A DNA stretch of 10,282 bases from JAULZV01 sp964401885 (GTDB taxonomy: Bacteria > Patescibacteriota > Minisyncoccia > Phycocordibacterales > JAACPR01), in the NCBI GenBank assembly GCA_964401885.1, contig CAYOAC010000027.1, positions 1 to 10,282 of the forward strand, given 5' to 3'. Shown in pieces: positions 5,594 to 10,282 of the stretch. How positions within the stretch are numbered: the first letter of the stretch is position 1; every line of letters begins with the position of its first letter. Below the pieces are notes generated by a model, which did no database searches, was not told where the DNA came from, and worked only from the letters and a program-made list of their open reading frames with translations. Both the position numbers and the translations under genes were made by a program.

Positions 5594-5670
5594 CGAGTCC
5601 AAAACTCGTCCTCAGTCCACTATTCAAATTATCGTCGTTATATGAGCCTCGGTAGGTCTCACATGGCTGT
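5594..5670 (-). other. Spacer between initiator tRNA and the lyase gene
   Basis: This minus-strand stretch separates the tRNA from the lyase gene. It can form a hairpin with arms ATGTGAG and CTCATAT near its start (5664-5640) and a 5-bp hairpin cgagt/actcg (5594-5598 with 5604-5608). Neither is followed by a U-tract, so I see no terminator, and read-through from the tRNA promoter into the lyase gene is possible. It shares CTCATATAA and GAGGACG, in the same order, with the structured RNA at 3768-3962. Confidence 0.3.
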
Positions 5671-5740
5671 AGCGGGGTCTGGAATCGAACCAGAGTCTTG
5701 AGGTTATGAGCCTCACGAGGTACCTCTCCTCTACCCCGCT
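5670..5740 (-). tRNA. Initiator tRNA-fMet (CAT)
   Basis: The minus strand gives acceptor AGCGGGG/CCCCGCT, D-arm GAGG/CCTC, anticodon arm TGAGG-CTCATAA-CCTCA with CAT, variable loop AGAC, T-arm TCTGG-TTCGATT-CCAGA, and discriminator A at 5670. The A11-U24 pair in the D-stem is the bacterial initiator signature; elongators have the reverse type. Two usual initiator marks are altered: position 1-72 is an A-U pair rather than an open mismatch, and the three G-C pairs of the lower anticodon stem are AGG/CCT here. CCA is not encoded. It lies upstream of the lyase gene on the same strand. Confidence 0.93.
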
Positions 5741-5751
5741 ATATTTATTAA

Positions 5752-5762
5752 ATTGTACCATC
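5752..5762 (-). promoter_or_regulatory. Extended -10 promoter of tRNA-fMet
   Basis: On the minus strand TGG precedes TACAAT (5757-5752), an extended -10 element, with the tRNA 5' end 11 bases downstream of it. The -35 position shows only a weak TTTAAG. The promoter lies in the short spacer between the tRNA and its broken copy. Confidence 0.4.
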
Positions 5763-5783
5763 TCTCCGTTTTACCTTAAACCT

Positions 5784-5845
5784 CTTGAGGTTATGAGCGC
5801 TCCTCCATCTTCTTGGAGGCATCTCTCCTCTACCCCGCTATATTT
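5784..5845 (-). pseudogene. Broken 5' half copy of tRNA-fMet
   Basis: Two blocks repeat the neighbouring initiator tRNA exactly: 23 bases (5823-5845, equal to 5724-5746: upstream flank, acceptor strand and start of the D-arm) and 14 bases (5784-5797, equal to 5697-5710: anticodon loop and 3' stem). Between them the copy carries about 12 extra bases that form a new hairpin, CCTCC/GGAGG. The T-arm and 3' acceptor strand are missing; the copy ends in an unrelated palindrome (aacctc-tt-gaggtt, 5779-5792). It cannot form a cloverleaf, so it is most likely the remnant of a tandem tRNA duplication. The rest of 5846-5966 shows nothing I can name. Confidence 0.7.
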
Positions 5846-5966
5846 GAAACACTTTTCAACACCCTGCTATTTGACCATTATACACATTAAGTTTAAAATT
5901 TCAATCCTCATTATGCTTTTTATAAATCTCCAATCAATCATCAACATATTGTACACACCAATTAAG

Positions 5967-5995
5967 TTAAGAGTTTCAACAAAAAGTAGTATAAT
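5967..5995 (+). promoter_or_regulatory. Promoter of the 101-aa gene and pilin operon, leaderless
   Basis: TTAAGA (5967-5972), a 17-base spacer and a consensus TATAAT (5990-5995) precede the ATG at 6003 by only 7 bases. Transcription would begin at about 6002-6003, on or next to the start codon. This matches the arrangement before the gene at 1935. Confidence 0.65.
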
Positions 5996-6002
5996 AAACT
6001 CA

Positions 6003-6308
6003 ATGGACAAAGTCGATTTTATCGAAAAAAACGAATTTCATATTAAGTCACGAAGAATTCTCGGTGATCCTACTACTCCGACAATGATTAGTATTCTATT
6101 AAAATCAGGTTTGGCCAAAACAGAAAAACAAGCATTGATTATTTTACTTTCAATAGTTGCGATTACACTCTTATTAACTTTTGGATTAATATATTCTCGA
6201 CACACATCATCAAGTAATATAGTTGTTGATAAGTTAGGCAACTCATACACTTTTGAACAATACATAGACCTGGTCCGTCAAGGCAAGGACCCATTACTTC
6301 CAAAATAG
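6003..6308 (+). CDS. Single-pass membrane protein, 101 aa, pilin partner
   Basis: The reading frame is open as far back as 5706, but that extension crosses the tRNA and its broken copy and lies upstream of the promoter, so the ATG at 6003 is chosen. Residues 1-42 are hydrophilic and probably cytoplasmic; a strong membrane helix follows at about 44-65 (ALIILLSIVAITLLLTFGLIY); the remaining 36 residues contain DKLGNSYTFEQYIDLVRQGKDPLLPK. No family is recognised. The next gene, a pilin-like protein, starts 2 bases after the stop codon, so the two are co-transcribed and probably translated together. A role in pilin assembly or anchoring is inferred from position only. Confidence 0.75.
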   Translation: MDKVDFIEKNEFHIKSRRILGDPTTPTMISILLKSGLAKTEKQALIILLSIVAITLLLTFGLIYSRHTSSSNIVVDKLGNSYTFEQYIDLVRQGKDPLLPK

Positions 6309-6310
6309 TT

Positions 6311-6892
6311 ATGCCTACAAAAAAAATAGAATTGGATAGAAAATTTTTAAAGACTCAAAAAAGCCGTTCTACCGAATTCACTCTCAATAAAAAATCAGGT
6401 TTCACTCTGATTGAGTTATTGGTAGTTATTTCTATTATTGCCTTACTATCTACTGTTGTACTTTCTACAGTTAATGATGCAAGAGTTAAAGCACGAAACA
6501 CCGCCAAAAATAGTTTAGTTTTGGAATATATAAAAGCGTTAGACATGTATAGAAGTGATAAAAATTCTTATCCATCCACAACCAATGTTGAAATTTGTTT
6601 TGGATATTCTACATTGGAAACATGTTTTGCTGACGGAACAAATGGTTTAGATTCAGTTAAAACAAGTATGCAACCATATCTTCCGGGGGATTTTGCACAA
6701 AGAGAAACTTTAACATCAGGGATAGGAGATTTAAAAGGTACTACTTACAAATGTGAAGGGAGTAACTGTAATTCTTATCGTCTTGAATGGATTTTGGAAA
6801 AAAATAAAAATCACTGCACAGGAGATAATAGCACAGAAACACCAAATTTTTTTGGAACAGGACATACATATTGTTCTTATATATCAAAATAA
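6311..6892 (+). CDS. Type IV pilin-like protein (prepilin cleavage motif)
   Basis: The prepilin signature KSG/FTLIELLVVISIIALLS is plain: prepilin peptidase should cut after Gly30, Phe31 becomes residue 1, and Glu35 is the conserved Glu5 used in fibre assembly. The hydrophobic N-terminal helix runs from about 31 to 53 and continues as an amphipathic helix (VNDARVKARNTAKNSLVLEYIKALDMYRSDKNSYP), typical of pseudopilins of Patescibacteria. The cleaved leader is 30 residues and basic, longer than most. The C-terminal head has six cysteines (96, 105, 148, 153, 169, 188), enough for three disulfides outside the membrane. It is either a type IV pilus subunit or a minor pseudopilin of a secretion or DNA-uptake system; no other pilus gene is in the window. 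It starts 2 bases after the upstream gene, without a ribosome-binding site. Confidence 0.88.
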   Translation: MPTKKIELDRKFLKTQKSRSTEFTLNKKSGFTLIELLVVISIIALLSTVVLSTVNDARVKARNTAKNSLVLEYIKALDMYRSDKNSYPSTTNVEICFGYSTLETCFADGTNGLDSVKTSMQPYLPGDFAQRETLTSGIGDLKGTTYKCEGSNCNSYRLEWILEKNKNHCTGDNSTETPNFFGTGHTYCSYISK

Positions 6893-6924
6893 AATCCACC
6901 GCAGTCCAAAAACTGGGTGGATTT
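6892..6924. terminator. Bidirectional terminator between convergent genes
   Basis: A 9-bp stem (6892-6900 with 6916-6924; aaatccacc/ggtggattt) continues, after one unpaired G, as CAGT/ACTG around a 6-base loop. It begins on the last base of the pilin stop codon and lies 18 bases beyond the end of the oppositely transcribed gene at 6943. Confidence 0.75.
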
Positions 6925-6942
6925 AAAAAGACTCGTTATTTC

Positions 6943-7578
6943 TCATCGGCGACGCACGCAAAGTAACAAAGTCGAAGAAATAAAGAGAAACAAAAAAGAA
7001 GGTTCTGGCACAAAATATACACCTGTTATTTCCAGTTGAGATTCGGTACCAACAGAAGCAGGACTCCTGAAAAAACTACCATTAAGTTCAAAAGTATCAC
7101 CAACGCCAGAAATGATTTGATAATCATTATCCGTAATTCGGGTATTACCGTCATCTGCAAACATATCACGAATTGATGTACCATTAAAAGTGGCAGTTTT
7201 AAATTCGGTAAATGTTGAAAACCTAGCACTATCTCCAAGCCGAATGAGTACCATGTTAAATGCTGCAGTCGGTTGAATTGTAATAGTTGTTGATCCCGCA
7301 CGAACATTGAGATTTCCTGCAAAGTCATGACCAACACCAATAACTTCTGGTGTTGACCAAATGAGATCACGGCTTTCGACATGATTTGTGGTGACCCTAA
7401 CTTCTGGTGTGCCAGCAGTAGGATAAGCTGTTTCAAAAATTACAGACCAGGAAAATGAAGCAGTGCTGTAAATCTGATAAAACTCTTCCTCAGTGGGATT
7501 CGGGACCATCACCACAGCGCCATTCACCGGCAAAATAGCCAGGAATACAATAACTAGCAACGACATTATCGTTTTCAT
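6943..7578 (-). CDS. Secreted protein with PEP-CTERM-like sorting tail
   Basis: The ATG at 7578 gives 211 residues starting with a clear signal peptide (MKTIMSLLVIVFLAILPVNGA). A 19-residue upstream extension to 7635 is unlikely because transcription should begin near 7641. The mature part (about 21-189) is beta-rich and of unknown family. The C-terminus reads VPEPS at 190-194, a hydrophobic stretch (FLFLFISSTLLLCV) and RRR, the three-part layout of PEP-CTERM signals. In the known system an exosortase in the cytoplasmic membrane cuts such tails after export, often in bacteria that make extracellular polysaccharide. No exosortase gene is in the window, so processing is unproven; the tail could be a plain membrane anchor. 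The base composition is somewhat richer in G+C than the kinase operon next to it. Confidence 0.78.
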   Translation of the reverse strand: MKTIMSLLVIVFLAILPVNGAVVMVPNPTEEEFYQIYSTASFSWSVIFETAYPTAGTPEVRVTTNHVESRDLIWSTPEVIGVGHDFAGNLNVRAGSTTITIQPTAAFNMVLIRLGDSARFSTFTEFKTATFNGTSIRDMFADDGNTRITDNDYQIISGVGDTFELNGSFFRSPASVGTESQLEITGVYFVPEPSFLFLFISSTLLLCVRRR

Positions 7579-7647
7579 TCTGTTTTTTTGGTTTGAGATT
7601 GAGAATGCTTGAACCTTCCTTTTGTGAAAGATCAAAGACTTGATACT

Positions 7648-7675
7648 ATATTACAACTATTGGTTGATTTGTCAA
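7648..7675 (-). promoter_or_regulatory. Promoter of the PEP-CTERM-like gene
   Basis: A consensus -35 TTGACA (7675-7670), 16 bases, then TAATAT (7653-7648) on the minus strand. The start near 7641 leaves a leader of about 60 bases, which contains AAAGGAAGG but no start codon at a useful distance from it. Confidence 0.65.
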
Positions 7676-7710
7676 CTAAAATGGACTGACCTAAGACCAC
7701 CCCTTTTTAG

Positions 7711-9060
7711 CTAAACCAATCCCTCAAATCTCACAATCATATGTGTACCAACACCTTTTATAGATTCAACAGAAAGAGTTCCGTTCATTTTTTCTATTAA
7801 TTCTTTGGTGATCCATAACCCAAGGCCTGTGCCTTTGATATCTTTTGTTTCTTCATTTTTAACTCTATAGAATTTTTCAAAAAGATGCTTTCTCTCTTCT
7901 TCACTCATACCTATTCCCGTATCACTAATTCTAATCTCAAGTTTTTCTTCAATGTTGGAAAGTTTTATTTTCACTTCACCCTGTAAAGTATATTTAATAG
8001 AGTTTCCAACTATATTTATAAAAATTTGTCTTAAACGATTTTCATCAGCAAGTATGTGTGCATACTTTAATCCTACTTGTTCTAAATTAATTTTTATATT
8101 TTTTCCGTTTATTAAAGTTTGAAAATCAGGAATTATTTTATTAATAAAATCAGGAACAAGTATTTTTTGCATATTAAACTGTATTCTGTTTTCTTGAAGT
8201 CTTGTCACATCAAGCATATCTTCAACAAGTAATGCTAATTGCTTTGAAGAAATATCAATTCTTTTTGAATATTCTTTAAATTCGTTTGGAACTTCTGAAG
8301 ACTCTGTAATATATTCACTATACCCTCTTATGGCTGTAAGTGGAGTCTTTAATTCATGTGAAGCCATTGAAATAAAATCATCTTTAAGCTGATCTACCTT
8401 TTTTAATTCGGCATATAAAGCAACATAGTCTATAATTTTTGAATGTCTAAAGAAAAGAAACATTATTAAAAATAATGTTATTATCAAAATGATAATTCCT
8501 TTTCTAATATTTTGTTCAACAACGATATCTGCTTGAGAGAGAGTTTGTGTAGTTTCAATAAGACCTACAACTTTGCCATCTTTATTCAAAGACCTAAATG
8601 TTTGATAAATACGTCCTCCACCATCTTGAGTTTCATAAGTGTATGAATTTTTTATATCATTTAATGCAAGCTTAGCAGCAAGTGGTATTTCATCTATTTT
8701 ATTATTTATTTTAGCTTTATTAGAAGAAGAAAAAACTACAAATTCCTCTTCTTTCTTTGTATAGAATGTAAAATCAAGAATAGTAGGATTTTGATACATT
8801 AAATTGGTAATCGAAGTGTCGATATTTTTTTTATAGTTATCTTCTAAAATAACAAATTCAGATAAAGCATCTTGAATAGAACCGATTCTTACGTTAATTA
8901 ATCTTTCTTGAGCATCTTGTGCAATAGAAATAAACAATTGCGCCACCACGATAAAAGCGATTGTAATACAAATGGCTACAAAAATAGTCCAGAATAGTTG
9001 CGGGTATTTTTTTAACCTTTGAGTAACTTGTGTTAAAGATGGAAATAATTTAACAAACAT
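7711..9060 (-). CDS. Membrane sensor histidine kinase
   Basis: This 449-residue protein should sense a signal outside the membrane, phosphorylate its own histidine and pass the phosphate to a response regulator. Membrane helices lie at about 23-47 and 187-204. Between them is an extracytoplasmic sensor domain of about 140 residues (Cache- or PAS-like size, not identified further). The HisKA dimerisation domain starts near 222, with phospho-acceptor His235 in SHELKTP. The ATP-binding domain shows the N-box with Asn353 (VGNSIKY), G1 at SDTGIG (379-384), the F-box FEKFYRV (394-400) and G2 at GTGLGLW (410-416). All the key residues are present. I see no HAMP domain. The ATG is 6 bases after the stop codon of the upstream surface-protein gene, so the two are almost certainly one operon, with translational coupling. 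No response regulator is in the window. Confidence 0.95.
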   Translation of the reverse strand: MFVKLFPSLTQVTQRLKKYPQLFWTIFVAICITIAFIVVAQLFISIAQDAQERLINVRIGSIQDALSEFVILEDNYKKNIDTSITNLMYQNPTILDFTFYTKKEEEFVVFSSSNKAKINNKIDEIPLAAKLALNDIKNSYTYETQDGGGRIYQTFRSLNKDGKVVGLIETTQTLSQADIVVEQNIRKGIIILIITLFLIMFLFFRHSKIIDYVALYAELKKVDQLKDDFISMASHELKTPLTAIRGYSEYITESSEVPNEFKEYSKRIDISSKQLALLVEDMLDVTRLQENRIQFNMQKILVPDFINKIIPDFQTLINGKNIKINLEQVGLKYAHILADENRLRQIFINIVGNSIKYTLQGEVKIKLSNIEEKLEIRISDTGIGMSEEERKHLFEKFYRVKNEETKDIKGTGLGLWITKELIEKMNGTLSVESIKGVGTHMIVRFEGLV

Positions 9061-9066
9061 GCGTTA

Positions 9067-10282
9067 TTATTTTGAATTAACTGATTTTTTCAATTCTGTA
9101 ATTGCTGAACCAACATTTTTGTGATTGCCGACAAACATCATTCCTAAAACAACAATCGAAATTAAAACAGCTAAAGTAATCAATATAAAATTATCTTTCA
9201 AAAAGTTTTGAGTAGAGATAGAATTATCTAAACTTCCAGTAATTCCAATTGTGGCAGCTTCAGCATTTTTTGTGAACAATATAGGATTTGATCTTGCGAT
9301 TATTTTTCCAGAAGAATCAACATTTGCAACATACATTTGATGTTCTCCATTTTCTAACTCTTGTTCCAATTGATATTTCCATTCACCATTTTCCCCTGTT
9401 TTAACAGTTACAATAATTGGTGTACTAAAAATATACAAAGTTATAAAACTATTAGGCAAAGCCGAACCTTCAAAAACTAATTTTTCTTTATCTTCTTTTA
9501 AGAGTTGAACTTTATCTAACTTGTACGTTGGAGAAACGAACGATTCTCTATCACTTCTAGGGTCTTGGTAATTAATTTTTTCATTACTATCACTAAGCGG
9601 GTTTATGCCTTCATTTATTTTTTCTCCATCAGTTTTCGAATCTCCCTTTGTCTTTGAATTATTAGGGTCTGTTTTATATAGATAAATTTCATCATAATCA
9701 GAAACATTATCATTATCAGAATCCTTAAAAACAAGATCACCATCTCTTGATATTATGACAGCCTTTTTTTCTTCAATAATTTTTCCAAATTTTAAAAGTG
9801 TTTCCGATATGTCCCTATTCGATTTTTCAAAATTAACGTCCATATTTGATTCTTCTTCAAGACTTCCTTGAATTTTTTGTAATGATTCATGTATATCTTC
9901 TTCCAAATCATCAATTTTTTGTGTATCATTTTGTACAGACAAATCAACATCTGTTAAATTTCCTCCTGTTGGTTTAATCGAATTGATCGTTTGTGTCATT
10001 TTGTCAAAAAGAATTGTTCTCTCAGAATCAATTGATTTTTGTAATTCAAAAGCCGGCTTTTCAGTTTCTTTTCTAATTTCAATAATGGCAGAGTCAATAT
10101 CTTGTTTTACAGTATCTTTTATTTCTGTAATGGTTCTTTCTTTTTCTATATTAATTTCTTCAACAGTTTTATTTACTGTTTCAATTGAATCCTCTATCGC
10201 ACTTTTTGCTATTTGGTCTGGATTTATTACGGTCGTATTGGCAATATCAGTCCTTTCAAAACCAGCTTTATCGCTATCTAAT
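9067..10282 (-). CDS. Membrane-anchored surface protein, 5' end outside window
   Basis: The reading frame has no stop codon up to the right edge, so the ATG at 9999 is probably internal and the gene is partial; 404 residues are visible after the edge codon. Visible residues 1-175 are charged and helix-forming, rich in E, K, I and T (for example TVEEINIEKERTITEIKDTVKQDI), consistent with coiled coil. Residues 187-229 hold aspartate-rich repeats (DSDNDNVSDYDE, then DPNNSKTKGDSKTDG) like calcium-binding thrombospondin type 3 repeats. About 257-339 is a beta-rich Ig-like domain (EGSALPNSFITLYI, NGEWKYQL). A single membrane helix lies at about 365-385, followed by a short basic cytoplasmic tail. 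The family pattern, seen in Patescibacteria, is of a cell-surface stalk or adhesin. The kinase gene follows after 6 bases; it may sense something related to this protein. Confidence 0.85.
   Translation of the reverse strand, partial: LDSDKAGFERTDIANTTVINPDQIAKSAIEDSIETVNKTVEEINIEKERTITEIKDTVKQDIDSAIIEIRKETEKPAFELQKSIDSERTILFDKMTQTINSIKPTGGNLTDVDLSVQNDTQKIDDLEEDIHESLQKIQGSLEEESNMDVNFEKSNRDISETLLKFGKIIEEKKAVIISRDGDLVFKDSDNDNVSDYDEIYLYKTDPNNSKTKGDSKTDGEKINEGINPLSDSNEKINYQDPRSDRESFVSPTYKLDKVQLLKEDKEKLVFEGSALPNSFITLYIFSTPIIVTVKTGENGEWKYQLEQELENGEHQMYVANVDSSGKIIARSNPILFTKNAEAATIGITGSLDNSISTQNFLKDNFILITLAVLISIVVLGMMFVGNHKNVGSAITELKKSVNSK

Noticed and set aside
5849..5871. Third remnant of tRNA-fMet (ccctgctatttg resembling ccccgctatattt)
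   Set aside because: Only about ten bases match and with differences; this is not above chance in this A+T-rich stretch.
5706..6002. Long N-terminal extension of the plus-strand ORF upstream of 6003
   Set aside because: It overlaps the initiator tRNA and its broken copy on the other strand, lies before the promoter, and reads as low-quality protein; the ATG at 6003 follows a consensus promoter.
7579..7635. Nineteen-residue N-terminal extension of the PEP-CTERM-like protein
   Set aside because: The predicted transcription start (about 7641) leaves almost no leader for that ATG, and the extension would bury the signal peptide.
9997..9999. ATG at 9999 as the true start of the surface protein
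   Set aside because: The same frame stays open for 94 more codons to the right edge with the same coiled-coil composition, so the gene is treated as partial.
1..10282. CRISPR array, insertion sequence or prophage
   Set aside because: I saw no regularly spaced repeats, no transposase or integrase, and no terminal inverted repeats with target duplications.

Overview
The window looks like a piece of a low-G+C genome from the Patescibacteria (candidate phyla radiation), probably Parcubacteria-like. This is inferred from family resemblance, not from a marker gene. The evidence is a short type IV pilin-like gene with a GFTLIELLVV start, a large surface protein with aspartate-rich repeats and a membrane anchor next to a sensor kinase, a compact aspartyl-tRNA synthetase, tRNA genes without an encoded CCA, and almost no Shine-Dalgarno sequences. 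The main genes are A+T rich; two stretches of secreted-protein genes are clearly richer in G+C.

Layout, left to right. A tRNA-Asp on the minus strand is cut by the left edge (1-44). A small hypothetical protein with a possible zinc site follows (134-520, minus). Next is a minus-strand pair of secreted or membrane proteins with higher G+C (646-1671 and 1717-1935), with its own terminator and an apparently leaderless promoter. Positions 2041-3432 carry aspS without the usual bacterial GAD insertion, preceded by a T-box riboswitch whose antiterminator and terminator can be drawn base by base, and by a tRNA with anticodon CAU. Positions 3768-3972 hold an unexplained, strongly structured RNA that ends in a near-perfect intrinsic terminator. 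Upstream lie an aromatic amino acid ammonia-lyase gene (3987-5522, minus) and an initiator tRNA (5670-5740), behind which sits a broken copy of that tRNA's 5' half.

The direction then changes. A promoter near 5967-5995 drives a plus-strand pair, a 101-residue membrane protein and a pilin-like protein (6003-6892). A convergent terminator separates them from a minus-strand secreted protein with a PEP-CTERM-like tail (6943-7578). The right end is a minus-strand operon: a large surface protein (9067 to beyond the window edge) followed 6 bases later by a sensor histidine kinase (7711-9060).

How the parts fit. The T-box should let uncharged tRNA-Asp switch on aspS; its UGGC bulge matches the GCCA end expected of tRNA-Asp. 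The pilin pair, the secreted proteins and the surface-protein/kinase operon all point to the cell envelope. The ammonia-lyase has no pathway partner here. The least explained items are the structured RNA at 3768-3972, the unusual T-box leader and the tRNA fossil.
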